DNA of 64,000 bases from Hansschlegelia beijingensis (GTDB lineage: Bacteria > Pseudomonadota > Alphaproteobacteria > Rhizobiales > Methylopilaceae). A model generated the notes under the pieces. It was not told the DNA's origin. It did no database searches and saw only the letters and a program-made list of their open reading frames with translations. Below are positions 9,153-19,567 of this stretch, in pieces. Made by a program: the position numbers and the translations under genes. Numbering within the stretch: position 1 is the first letter of the stretch; every line of letters starts with the position of its first letter. The stretch spans positions 620,001 through 684,000 of the forward strand of contig NZ_JACIDR010000002.1 of assembly GCF_014196425.1 (NCBI RefSeq), read 5' to 3'.

Positions 9153-10049
9153 ATGACCGCCAGCGTCCCTGATCCGCACGACACCGCGCGCATCCTCGTC
9201 GAGGCGCTGCCCTACATGCAGCGCTACGACGCGGCGACCGTCGTGGTGAAGTATGGCGGCAACGCCATGGGCGACGCCAACGCGGCGCGCTGGTTCGCGC
9301 AGGACGTGGCGATCCTCAAGGAGGTCGGCATCAACCCGGTCGTGGTCCATGGCGGCGGGCCACAGATCGGCGGCATGCTGGACCGGCTCGGCATCAAGAG
9401 CGAGTTCAAGGCCGGCCTGCGGGTGACCGACAGGGACACGGTCGACATCGTCGAGATGATCCTCGCCGGCTCGATCAACAAGCAGATCGTGGCGTCGATC
9501 AACGCTGAAGGCGGCCGGGCCATCGGTCTCTCGGGCAAGGACGGCGGCATGGTGGCGGCCCGCAAGGTGAGCCGCACGATCATCAATCCGGCCACCGGCC
9601 AGGAGGAGGTGGTGGATCTCGGCTTCGTGGGCGAGCCGGAGCGCGTGGACCGCACGGTGCTCGACTGGGTGATCGCCTCGGATTTCATTCCGGTCGTCGC
9701 GCCGGTGGCGACGGCGACCGACGGTCCCCAGACCTACAACGTCAACGCGGACACCTTCGCTGGCGCGATCGCAGGCGCCGTGAAAGCCAAGCGCCTGCTG
9801 ATGCTGACGGATGTGCCGGGGGTGCTCGATCGGGACAAGAACCTGATCCACGAGCTCTCGGTCGAGGAGGCGCGGCGGCTGATCGCCGACGGCACCATCT
9901 CGGGCGGCATGATCCCGAAGGTCGAGACCTGCATCTATGCGGTCGAGCGCGGCGTCGAGGGCGTGGTCATCCTCGACGGCAAGCAGCCTCACGCGGTGCT
10001 GATCGAACTGCTGACGCCGGGCGGCGCCGGCACGCTCGTCACGCGCTGA
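9153..10049 (+). CDS. argB: Acetylglutamate kinase
   Basis: Second enzyme of arginine biosynthesis; phosphorylates N-acetyl-L-glutamate with ATP. The 298-residue protein shows the amino-acid-kinase fold signatures: KYGGNAMG with catalytic Lys33, the glycine-rich [10 protein letters not shown] (about 64-73), [13 protein letters not shown], and the late [10 protein letters not shown] segment. It follows the phosphodiesterase gene by 73 bp and may form a transcription unit with the small membrane-protein gene 8 bp downstream. No other arg gene is nearby. Confidence 0.97.
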   Translation: MTASVPDPHDTARILVEALPYMQRYDAATVVVKYGGNAMGDANAARWFAQDVAILKEVGINPVVVHGGGPQIGGMLDRLGIKSEFKAGLRVTDRDTVDIVEMILAGSINKQIVASINAEGGRAIGLSGKDGGMVAARKVSRTIINPATGQEEVVDLGFVGEPERVDRTVLDWVIASDFIPVVAPVATATDGPQTYNVNADTFAGAIAGAVKAKRLLMLTDVPGVLDRDKNLIHELSVEEARRLIADGTISGGMIPKVETCIYAVERGVEGVVILDGKQPHAVLIELLTPGGAGTLVTR

Positions 10050-10057
10050 GCCGCCTC

Positions 10058-10378
10058 ATGTCGGTCGTCCCCTTCAAGCGACCCGCCGCTCCGGACGCCC
10101 AGCCCCGGCGTCGCTCGGTCGCGGAGTTCGCGACCGCGATGGCGGGCGTCGGCCTCGCGCTCTTTCTGCTGCCCTCGCTCTGGTCAGGCGTGCCGCAGAA
10201 CCTGCTCGCGGTCGTCCACCTGCTGGTCGCGGTGGTCTACTTCCAGCAGGGGCCGAGGATCGTGGCGGGTCTCTGGATCGCGCTTTCGCTGGTTCTGCTG
10301 GTCCTGACAGGCGCGCCCTCGCCGGTGAGCTACGCGCTCGCGGTCGCGGTAGGGTATGCGGATCTGGCGCTCCGCTGA
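10058..10378 (+). CDS. Small hypothetical membrane protein
   Basis: A 106-residue protein that I do not recognise. It has a polar, basic N-terminus (about 22 residues) and then three hydrophobic segments at about 25-42, 46-63 and 68-86, suggesting a small polytopic inner-membrane protein. It starts 8 bp after argB ends, which suggests co-transcription; in several alphaproteobacteria small unnamed membrane proteins occupy this spot after argB. No catalytic motif is visible. Confidence 0.65.
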   Translation: MSVVPFKRPAAPDAQPRRRSVAEFATAMAGVGLALFLLPSLWSGVPQNLLAVVHLLVAVVYFQQGPRIVAGLWIALSLVLLVLTGAPSPVSYALAVAVGYADLALR

Positions 10379-10483
10379 GCCTTCTGCGCGGCCCTGGAAA
10401 AGCCGCTGCGTCGCGACAACATGTTCGTCATACAGCGCGCCCAGACTGCAGGGACGGACATCGCTGAAAGACGCCAGCCATTC

Positions 10484-11245
10484 ATGAACCGCATTCCCGA
10501 TCCGGATTCCTTCGCCGCTCTGAAGGAGCACGCGCTCCGGGCCGAGGCGAAGGGCTTCGACCATGTCGAGACCTGGGTCTTCGACCTGGACAACACGCTC
10601 TATCCGGCCTCGTCGCGGCTGTTCGACCAGATCGACGCGAAGATCACCGCCTATATCGCGCATCACTACGACATCGACGGCCTGTCGGCGCGCGCGCTGC
10701 AGAAGCATTACTACCGCAAGCACGGCACCACGCTGCGCGGCCTGATGGCCGAGGAAGGCCTCGACCCGGCCGACTTCCTCGCCTTCGTGCATGACATCGA
10801 CCATTCGGTGCTCGTCCCGGCCCCGGAGCTTGCGGCCGGGATCGCGCGGCTGCCGGGGCGGCGTTTCGTTCTCACCAACGGCTCGAGACGGCACGCCGAG
10901 AGCGTCATCGCCCGGCTCGGCGTCGCGGACCTGTTCGAGGACGTCTTCGACATCGCCGCCGCGGGCTTCGTGCCGAAGCCAGAGCATGCGGCCTACGACG
11001 CCTTCCTGAAGCTGCATGGCGTCGTTCCGGACAGGGCCGCGATGTTCGAGGACCTGTCGACGAATCTGGTGGTCCCCCATAGCCTCGGGATGCGGACGGT
11101 GCTGGTCACGCCGAGGGGCGGCGAACCCGAAGGCCTGGAGCGGCTCACCGCCTCCGACGACGCGTCGCCGGCGCCGCATGTCGATCACATGACCGACGAT
11201 CTCCCGGGCTTCCTCACCGCGCTCGCGATCGTGGCCTCGGAGTAG
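10484..11245 (+). CDS. HAD-family pyrimidine 5'-nucleotidase
   Basis: A 253-residue cytosolic HAD phosphatase of the Sdt1/PpnN-like pyrimidine 5'-nucleotidase group. Motif I is FDLDNTLYP with nucleophile Asp34 and Asp36; motif II is VLTNGSRRHA; motif III/IV is visible as PKPEHAAYDAF and FEDLSTNLVVPHSLGM. The likely reaction is dephosphorylation of UMP/CMP-type nucleotides. I chose the ATG encoding MNRIPDPD; an in-frame ATG 63 bp upstream would add a tail unlike the family. It stands 105 bp after the small membrane protein and is convergent with the next gene, 3 bp away. Confidence 0.82.
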   Translation: MNRIPDPDSFAALKEHALRAEAKGFDHVETWVFDLDNTLYPASSRLFDQIDAKITAYIAHHYDIDGLSARALQKHYYRKHGTTLRGLMAEEGLDPADFLAFVHDIDHSVLVPAPELAAGIARLPGRRFVLTNGSRRHAESVIARLGVADLFEDVFDIAAAGFVPKPEHAAYDAFLKLHGVVPDRAAMFEDLSTNLVVPHSLGMRTVLVTPRGGEPEGLERLTASDDASPAPHVDHMTDDLPGFLTALAIVASE

Positions 11246-11248
11246 GCG

Positions 11249-12919
11249 TCAGCGTCCGGCCGCCCTGGCGGCGCTCCGCACGCCCTCGAGCGTCGCGGTC
11301 GGTGACAGCGCGTCCGGGTCCAGCCGGACATGCACCAGCGCCGGCCCGGAGCAGGCGCGCGCCTCAGCGAACGCGTCGGCGAACGCGCCGCGCGCCGAGA
11401 CCGTGAACCCCGCGGCGCCGCATGCCCGCGCCAGCGCGGCGAAGTCCGGGCTGTGCAGCCCGGTGGCGAACGGGCGGCCGGGGAACTCCCGCTCCTGATG
11501 CATCCGGATCGTGCCGTACTGGCCGTTGTCTATGACCAGGACGATGACCGCGAGGCCGTGCTGCACGGCGGTCGCGAGCTCCTGGCAGGTCATCATGAAG
11601 CAGCCGTCGCCCGCGACCGCCACGACCTCGCGCTCCGGAAAGAGCCGCTTGGCGGCGATCGCGGCCGGCAGGCCGTAACCCATCGAGCCCGAGGCCGGGG
11701 CGGCCTGCGTTCCGTAGCCGTTGAAGCGCCGGAAGCGATGAAGCCAGCCCGCGTAATTGCCGGCGCCGTTGGTCAGGACCGCGTCGCGCGGCAGGGCGTT
11801 CAGGGCCGCGACGACCTCCGCCATCTGGACCGCGCCGGGATGCTCCGGAACCGCGCCGGACCATTCGAGGTACTCGTCATGCGCGACCGCCGTCAGCTGC
11901 GACCATGGCAGGCTCTGCGGCGGCTGGAGAGCTTCGAGGGCGGACGCGAACGCGATCGGCGAGGCGTTGATGGCGAGCGCCGGCTGGTACACCCGCCCGA
12001 GCTCCTCGGGGTCCGGGTGGACGTGGACCAGCGTCTGCCGGGGGAAGGGGACCTCCAGAAGGTCGTAGGACTGGCTCGGAACCTCGCTGAGCCGGCCGCC
12101 GATCAGCAGCACGAGATCCGCCTCGCGCACCCGCGCGACGAGCTTCGGATTCGGCGCGATGCCGAGGTCTCCGGCGAAGCACGGGTGATCGGCCGCGAAC
12201 AGCATCTGCCGCCGGAAGGTGACGGCCGCCGGCAGGCGGAAGCGCTCGGCGAACCGCGCGAGGCTCGCGACCGCGGCCGCCGACCAGCGCGAGCCGCCGA
12301 TCAGCGCGACCGGTCGCTCCGCCGCCCATAGCATCTTCTGCAGCCGCGCCATGTCGGCGAGGCCGGGCCAGGTCTCCGCGGGCGCCACCGGGGGCGCGTC
12401 GGCGACCGCCGCGGCCTCCGCCAGCATGTCTTCCGGCAGCCCGATCACCACGGGTCCGGGACGGCCCTGACAGGCCGTGCGGACCGCGCGCGCCACGAAT
12501 TCAGGGACCCGGGCGGGGTCGTCGATCTCGATGGCCCACTTCGCCATCGACCCGAAGACCGCGCGCACGTCCAGCTCCTGGAACGCCTCCCGGCCCCGGA
12601 AGCCGCGCGCGACCTGGCCGACGAACAGGATGAGCGGCGTCGAATCCTGGCTTGCGACATGGAGGCCGCTCATGGCGTTCGCCGCGCCGGGCCCGCGGGT
12701 GACGAAGCAGAGCCCCGGCTTGCCGGTCAGCCGTCCGGCCGCGTCCGCCATCATGGCCGCGCCGCCTTCCTGCCGGCAGACCACGAAGTCGAAGGCCCGG
12801 GCGCGCATCGCCTCGAGCACGCCGAGATAGCTCTCGCCCGGCACGCCGAAGCCCGTCGACAGGCCGTTCGCGAGCAGCGCGTTCACCAGGATTTCGGCGC
12901 CGGTATGGAGAGCCGCCAT
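11249..12919 (-). CDS. Thiamine-diphosphate-dependent enzyme, acetolactate synthase large-subunit-like
   Basis: A 556-residue ThDP enzyme of the acetolactate synthase/oxalyl-CoA decarboxylase/benzoylformate decarboxylase superfamily. The activating Glu51 lies in CRQEGGAAM. The ThDP/Mg motif begins GDGCFMM at 437-439 and ends with Asp464-Asn465 (IDNGQYG). The middle domain (about 185-330) is of the FAD/ADP-binding fold. No adjacent ilvH-type regulatory subunit is present and the gene is not in an ilv setting, so classical branched-chain synthesis is unlikely; the decarboxylation or carboligation substrate is unknown. It follows the SDR gene by 5 bp and that gene overlaps the KpsS-like gene, which hints at a role in surface-sugar or lipid metabolism. 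This is inference. Confidence 0.8.
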   Translation of the reverse strand: MAALHTGAEILVNALLANGLSTGFGVPGESYLGVLEAMRARAFDFVVCRQEGGAAMMADAAGRLTGKPGLCFVTRGPGAANAMSGLHVASQDSTPLILFVGQVARGFRGREAFQELDVRAVFGSMAKWAIEIDDPARVPEFVARAVRTACQGRPGPVVIGLPEDMLAEAAAVADAPPVAPAETWPGLADMARLQKMLWAAERPVALIGGSRWSAAAVASLARFAERFRLPAAVTFRRQMLFAADHPCFAGDLGIAPNPKLVARVREADLVLLIGGRLSEVPSQSYDLLEVPFPRQTLVHVHPDPEELGRVYQPALAINASPIAFASALEALQPPQSLPWSQLTAVAHDEYLEWSGAVPEHPGAVQMAEVVAALNALPRDAVLTNGAGNYAGWLHRFRRFNGYGTQAAPASGSMGYGLPAAIAAKRLFPEREVVAVAGDGCFMMTCQELATAVQHGLAVIVLVIDNGQYGTIRMHQEREFPGRPFATGLHSPDFAALARACGAAGFTVSARGAFADAFAEARACSGPALVHVRLDPDALSPTATLEGVRSAARAAGR

Positions 12920-12924
12920 CGGCC

Positions 12925-13716
12925 TCAACCGTATTTGTCGGCCGCGATCGTGACCGGCACGCGACCCAGGATGTACCTCAGCAGCCTGCGCGGCAGCAGG
13001 CGGCCGACGCGGATCGCCGCCACCATCTGCCAGGGGAACGCGATCAGCTCATGTCCCCGGGCGAGCCGGCGGCGGATCAGCGCCGCCGCGTCATCCGCGG
13101 ACATCTCGAACGGCTTCGGCCCCAGATAGCGCGCGCTCATGTCGCTCGTGACGAAGCCGGGGCAGACCACGCTCACGCCGACGCCGTCGGCGGCCAGGAA
13201 GTCGGCCAGCGCCTCGCCCCAGACCAGGATGCCGGCCTTCGAGGCCGAATAGGCTGCGGTGTCGCCGATCGGCTGCAGCGCAGCGAGCGAGCTCATCAGA
13301 ACGATCTGGCCCCGCCGGCGCGCCCGCATCGGCTCGATCAGCGGCGTCGCGGTGGCGACCGCGCCCTCGAGATTCACCCTGATCTGGCGCTGAGCGCTCT
13401 GGAAGGTCTCCATGCGGCGGTCGTCCTGCAGGCCGCCCGAAACTCCCGCGTTGGCGATCAGCAGGTCGACCGGATGGGCGGCGTCGAACGCCAGCAGAAC
13501 CCTGGCGAGCCCTTCCGCGTCGATCACGTCGACCGCCGCGGTCTCGACCGCAGCGCCCTGGGCGCGGCATTCCGCGGCGGTTCCGGCGAGCCGTTCCGCA
13601 TCCCGCCCGATCAGCAGGAGGGCGACCCCCGGAGCGGCGTAGGCGCGCGCCAGCGCAGCGCCGATCCCGCGGCCCCCTCCGGTGACCACGACAGACTGCG
13701 GAGACGCCTGAATCAC
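12925..13716 (-). CDS. Short-chain dehydrogenase/reductase
   Basis: A 263-residue classical SDR. Cofactor motif TGGGRGIG (residues 12-19), NAG at 89-91, catalytic Ser142/143, Tyr156 and Lys160 (YSASK). A GTG start overlaps the stop of the KpsS-like gene (GTGA), giving translational coupling, and 5 bp separate it from the ThDP enzyme. A basic hydrophobic C-terminus with a run of Arg/Leu (about 235-255) may associate with the membrane, as in some lipid-modifying SDRs. The substrate is unknown; oxidoreduction of a sugar or acyl intermediate in the polysaccharide pathway is a guess from context. Confidence 0.82.
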   Translation of the reverse strand: MIQASPQSVVVTGGGRGIGAALARAYAAPGVALLLIGRDAERLAGTAAECRAQGAAVETAAVDVIDAEGLARVLLAFDAAHPVDLLIANAGVSGGLQDDRRMETFQSAQRQIRVNLEGAVATATPLIEPMRARRRGQIVLMSSLAALQPIGDTAAYSASKAGILVWGEALADFLAADGVGVSVVCPGFVTSDMSARYLGPKPFEMSADDAAALIRRRLARGHELIAFPWQMVAAIRVGRLLPRRLLRYILGRVPVTIAADKYG

Positions 13717-15017
13717 TCGCCAGGTACCGGAGCGCCAGCTTCGCGGAAGGCGTTCTCGCTCGTCCAGGCGAGCGACACGGCGGGCGCGGGCCCCACCAAC
13801 CGGGCCATGGCGTTGGCGACGGCGATCTCGATGGCTTCGCGCGAGTAGAAGCCGCCGTTGATCTGCGTCCGCGCGGCGACGACCTTGCGGAAGGCCGCCG
13901 CGAACTCGAGGTCCGGAGGGGTGGGGTCGCGCCAGAAGCTTTCGAGCGAGCCCTGATGGGTGAGCCCCGGGAGGTCGTAGATCGCCTGACCGAGCGCGAT
14001 GGTCGGCCGCCCGCGCTCGATCGCGAGCGTGCCCATCGTGCTGTTCACCACCACCACGCCGCTCGCGCCGTCGATCAGCCGCGGATTGTTGCCGCCGTCC
14101 ACGTAGACGAGGCGGTCGCCAAGACCCGTGCGCTGCGCCGTGATGTGCGTCGCGCGCCGCCGGTTGACGAGGCCGTTGTCGAGAGGGTGCAGCTTGACGA
14201 CCAGATGGGCGTCCGGGGCGGCGTGCGCGGCGAACGACCGGGCGACGAAGTCGACGACCTCGGTCATCGCGCTGAACGGCGAATGCAGGCGGATCTGGTA
14301 GTCGCTGTCGAGCTGCAGCGGCAGCATGAAATAGCGCTGGCCATTGGCCGTCAGCGCAGCTTGCGCGGCCGCCGCGCGGCGCGCTTCCGCCTTGCGGCGC
14401 ATCAGGCGCCCGATCCAGCCTGCATACTCCACCAGCGGGTGGTTCGGCCGATAGCGCCGATAGCCGGGATACAGGTACGGGAAGCCCATATTGGCGCTGT
14501 TGTAGACCACGTCCCACAGCGAGCGGGTCGGCATGCTTCCCTGGATAGGGCGCGGTCGAGGCGGATCGGGCAGTTCCGCGGCGAGGCGGCGGATGGTCTC
14601 CGGATCCCGCGGAAGGCTCGAGAAGCCGTTCACGCCTCCCGCCTCCATGGTGATCCAGTTCGGGCGGAAATAGCCTTCCTCGAAGACATGGACGTCGACG
14701 CCGCGCAGCTGCGCGGTGGCGATGGCGACGCGGTGATACGGCCGCCCGTCGCCGAACAGCACGAGATCGGTGACGCCGCGCGTGTCCATGAAGGCCGAAA
14801 GGAAGCCGCGCCAGCCCTCGAAGCGACCACGATAGTCGACCGAACCGGGCATGCCCCAGAACAGCCTGTCGCCGAGATTGAGATTGATGCGCTCGACGCC
14901 GTAGCCCTGCTGCTTCAGGGCCTTGCCGAGACGCTTGAAGAACGGCGACGCGAGTCCCTGCAGGAACAGGAACGTGCGCTGCGGCCGCCTCCGAACGTCG
15001 TTCCCGCCGTCGATCAT
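13713..15017 (-). CDS. KpsS-like capsular polysaccharide biosynthesis/export protein
   Basis: A 434-residue member of the KpsS/LipB (capsule polysaccharide synthesis) family, cytosolic face of the inner membrane. In group-2 capsule systems KpsS adds the first Kdo to lysophosphatidylglycerol. Family segments seen here are FLFLQGLASPFFKRLGKAL at the start, FGDGRPYH, the EEGYFRPNWITME loop, LVVKLHPLDNG, and VVVNSTMGTLAIE with the HxxPLD/STMG nucleotide-sugar residues. The start is uncertain: I use the ATG of MIDGGND, preceded by a GGGCAGG-type site; GTG and TTG codons further upstream (to 15101) would lengthen it by up to 28 residues. Divergent from the KpsC-like gene. Confidence 0.85.
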   Translation of the reverse strand: MIDGGNDVRRRPQRTFLFLQGLASPFFKRLGKALKQQGYGVERINLNLGDRLFWGMPGSVDYRGRFEGWRGFLSAFMDTRGVTDLVLFGDGRPYHRVAIATAQLRGVDVHVFEEGYFRPNWITMEAGGVNGFSSLPRDPETIRRLAAELPDPPRPRPIQGSMPTRSLWDVVYNSANMGFPYLYPGYRRYRPNHPLVEYAGWIGRLMRRKAEARRAAAAQAALTANGQRYFMLPLQLDSDYQIRLHSPFSAMTEVVDFVARSFAAHAAPDAHLVVKLHPLDNGLVNRRRATHITAQRTGLGDRLVYVDGGNNPRLIDGASGVVVVNSTMGTLAIERGRPTIALGQAIYDLPGLTHQGSLESFWRDPTPPDLEFAAAFRKVVAARTQINGGFYSREAIEIAVANAMARLVGPAPAVSLAWTSENAFREAGAPVPGE

Positions 15018-15223
15018 CGGTCGCCTGCCCGGAGCGTTCCGCAAAACGCGCGTCGCCCCGTCCTTATCGCTGCCCCACACCCGTCGTTTCTCTTTTCGCA
15101 AATGCGAAGGCGTCCCTTGTAGGTCGGCGCCGGGGAAACCTCAGATTGCCCGTTGCAACGCCACGGCCGGACCGGTAGCGCTGGAGCAACCATCAGAAGC
15201 TAGAGAGACGTCGGACTCGCCAT

Positions 15224-16797
<1,574 letters not shown>

Positions 16798-16801
<4 letters not shown>

Positions 16802-18267
16802 CCGGATTCCTGTTCGCTTTCGTCGCGTCCTTCCTGGCGTCGCTCGTCGTCGAGACGTGGCCGCCGAGCCTCGCCTCGTTCAGGGCGCCGGCGCGCGCCC
16901 TGGCGTTCCGCCTGGCGCTTCACGCCGTGCTGTTTCTTGCGGCGTTCTCGCTGTCCTGGCGGCCATGGCACGCGGCCTTCGTGACCGTCACCGTCTGCGG
17001 CCTGTTCGGGGCCGGCTCCGCGATCAAGCGGCGCATCCTGGGCGAGCCGCTGATCTTCTCCGACTTCGCGCTGGTGCGGAACGCGATCCGGCATCCGCGG
17101 CTCTACTACGCGGAGCGGCTCGCGGAGCCGCGCGCGCTCGCCGGCTTCGCGGCCCTGATCGCCGCGACGGCCGCCTGGTTTGCGGTCGAGCCCTCGATCC
17201 TGCCGAGCGGCGGAGCCATCCTGGCGCTCGGACCCGCCGTGCTGACCGCGCTGCTTCTTGTCGCGCTGTTGAGCGCCCCGGTCGCCCGCGCAGCGGAGCC
17301 GCTCGTGCCGGCCGCGCCCGACCCGGCCACCGAAGAAGCGCGCCTCGGGCTCGGGGCCAGCATGTTGGCGCATTGGCTCGTCTGGCGCCGGAAGCAGCGG
17401 CCGTCGCAGCAGGCCCGGGATGCGATCCTCTCTGCGCCCGCGGTCACGCCGGCCCGCGCCGGCCCGCCGCTGATCGTCGCGATCCAGTGTGAGAGCTTCG
17501 TCGACCTGGCGTCGCGCGGGCTGCCGGGACCGGCCCTGCCGGGCTACCGGCAGCTCACGGAGCGGAGCCTCGCCTGGGGCCGATGCGAGGTGCCGGCCGA
17601 GGGCGCCTATACGATGCGGAGCGAATTCGCGTTCCTCACCGGTCTGCCACGCCCGGCGCTCGGCCTCGACGCCTACGATCCCTACCTCACCGCGGAGGCT
17701 TACGCGGACGCCTCGCTCGCGCGCCGCTACGCGGCGGCCGGGCGGCGCACGGTGTTCATGCACCCTTACGACCGCCGCTTCTTCGACCGTGACAGGCTCA
17801 TGCCGGCGCTCGGCTTCGAGCGCTTCGTCGACCGCGAGGCCTTCGCGGGGGCGGCGCGATTCGGGCCCTATGTGGCGGACGCCGCGGTCGCGGAGGCTGT
17901 GGCGGCCGAGATCAAGGCCGCGCGCGCACCGACCTTCCTGTTCGTCGTCACGATGGAGAACCACGGGCCATGGGGGCCGGGGCGGCTCGCAGGGCTGCCC
18001 GACCCGGCGCAGCAATATGCGCGGCACCTGGAGAACGCCGACCGCATGATCGCCGACGTCGCCCGGGCGCTCTCGAATCGGCCCGGCGGAGGTCTGCTCT
18101 GCGTCTACGGAGACCATGCGCCGGCCCGGACGCTCCATCCCGAGATGCCGGACAGGCGCTGTTCGGATTATGTCCTCTGGGATTCCCGGGCCGCCTCCAT
18201 CGGAGGCGGCGAACGCCAAGATACGAGCATCGAGGCCCTGAGCCGGCTTCTTCTTGCTCAAAGTTGA
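16798..18267 (+). CDS. LTA-synthase-like sulfatase-fold phosphoglycerol transferase
   Basis: A 489-residue membrane protein with about four N-terminal TM helices (within 1-165) and a periplasmic alkaline-phosphatase/sulfatase-superfamily domain (about 222-489). Metal and catalytic residues of the LtaS/OpgB group are visible: Glu232 (QCESFVD), nucleophile Thr272 (EGAYTMRSEF), the MENHGPWGP His, and YGDHAP near the end. The family transfers phosphoglycerol or phosphoethanolamine to glycans. A GTG start overlaps the KpsC-like stop (GTGA), so it is translationally coupled to a capsule gene; decoration of the exported polysaccharide is the simplest reading, and osmoregulated glucan is the alternative. 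Confidence 0.85.
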
Positions 18268-18300
18268 GGCTGAGTCCTCGGGCTGTTGCCAAAACATCTC

Positions 18301-18321
18301 ACGCAGCTCGCCAAGCTGCGT
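18301..18321. repeat. Perfect inverted repeat before the Wza-type gene
   Basis: Arms ACGCAGCT and AGCTGCGT (8 bp) flank a 5-nt loop. It lies 34 bp after the phosphoglycerol-transferase stop and about 100 bp before the export lipoprotein ATG. There is no T-run on either side, so it is not a textbook terminator; an operator or an RNA processing hairpin is as likely. Confidence 0.4.
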
Positions 18322-18421
18322 CATCAATGTGGCGAAGGGCCAAGGCCGCTCCGCGTTAGTTGGCAGGCAACTTCTTCGATGCTAACCCGAGGCTCGGGGT
18401 TGCATCTAATTGCGAGGACTA

Positions 18422-19567
18422 ATGCGGTCCAGGCTCGTCTCCGGCTTGGCGGCCATCGCCTCCGCCGGCCTACTCGCGGGGTGCTCTACGCTGCCCGCCG
18501 CTGGACCGACGGCGCAGCAGATCGATCCGCCGAGCGTCAACAAGAACGCCATCAAGGATTACGTGCTGGTCGATTTGAACCAGCAGGTCGTGGACATCCT
18601 CTCGCAGTATCGCGTCGCGCCGTTCGCCAAGCGCTTCGCCGCGCCGCAGCCGGCGCCGGGGCAGATCGTCGGTCTGGGCGATCAGCTGTCGATCACGCTG
18701 TTCGAAGCCGGCCAGGGCGGCCTGTTCGCGAGCGACTACGGCGCCCGCGTGACTCTCAACCAGCGCGTCGACAGCGACGGCTCGATCACGGTGCCTTACG
18801 GCGGCAAGATCCAGGCGGCCGGCGTGTCCCCGCAGGTCGTCGAGAGGCGAATCGTGGCCGCGCTCGAAGGGCGTGCGATCCAGCCCCAGGCGATCGTTCA
18901 GGTGACCGAGACGGTCAGCCGCAGCTTCGTCGTCAACGGCGAGGTCGGAAGGTCCGGCCGGTATCCGATCACGGGCGCGGGGGACCGGGTGCTCGACGCG
19001 CTCGCGGTCGCGGGCGGTCCGCGCCAGGAGGCGTTCGAGACGCGCGTGACGCTGCAGCGCGGCTCCGCGCAGGGTTCGGCGATCATGAAGGACATGATCG
19101 AGAACCCGTCCGAGAACGTCTTCGTTCAGCCGAACGACCGGATCTACGTCACCAAGGATCCCGAGATCTTCCTGGCGTTCGGCGCGGTTCCCAATCCGGG
19201 CCCGATTCCGTTCGGTCTCGACAAGATCTCCCTGCTCGAGGCGGTCGGCAAAGCCGGCGGCCTGATCGACCAGCGGTCCGATCCGGGCGCGTTCTTCCTG
19301 TTCCGCTACGAGCCGGCGTCCGCGGTGCGGTCGATGCGGCCGGACTACAACGGACATCTCGGCGACAAGGTGCCGGTCGTGTACCGCGTCAACCTGCGCG
19401 ACCCGAGGGCCTACTTCTACGCCAAGTCCTTCGCGGTGCGTGATCGCGACGTGCTCTACGTGGCCAACGCCCAGCTCACGGAGCTCCAGAAGTTCCTGGA
19501 GATCCTGGCGACCGCCCGCAACGTGGCGTCGACCGCCCGCACCGTGCAGAAGATCGGCGGGTTCTGA
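18422..19567 (+). CDS. Polysaccharide export outer-membrane lipoprotein (Wza family)
   Basis: A 381-residue lipoprotein. The signal peptide ends in a lipobox LLAGC with lipidated Cys21. A Poly_export domain (about 80-170, containing GLGDQLSITLFEAG and GSITVPYGGKI) is followed by two SLBB-like repeats (about 172-250 and 255-345). Wza-type octamers form the outer-membrane channel for capsule or exopolysaccharide. The ATG at 18422 has a GAGG site about 8 nt upstream. Its place behind the KpsC-like gene and the transferase ties it to that pathway, although a Wza-type channel is more typical of group 1/4 systems; KpsD-like function is possible. No Wzc or KpsMT gene is in the window. Confidence 0.88.
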   Translation: MRSRLVSGLAAIASAGLLAGCSTLPAAGPTAQQIDPPSVNKNAIKDYVLVDLNQQVVDILSQYRVAPFAKRFAAPQPAPGQIVGLGDQLSITLFEAGQGGLFASDYGARVTLNQRVDSDGSITVPYGGKIQAAGVSPQVVERRIVAALEGRAIQPQAIVQVTETVSRSFVVNGEVGRSGRYPITGAGDRVLDALAVAGGPRQEAFETRVTLQRGSAQGSAIMKDMIENPSENVFVQPNDRIYVTKDPEIFLAFGAVPNPGPIPFGLDKISLLEAVGKAGGLIDQRSDPGAFFLFRYEPASAVRSMRPDYNGHLGDKVPVVYRVNLRDPRAYFYAKSFAVRDRDVLYVANAQLTELQKFLEILATARNVASTARTVQKIGGF

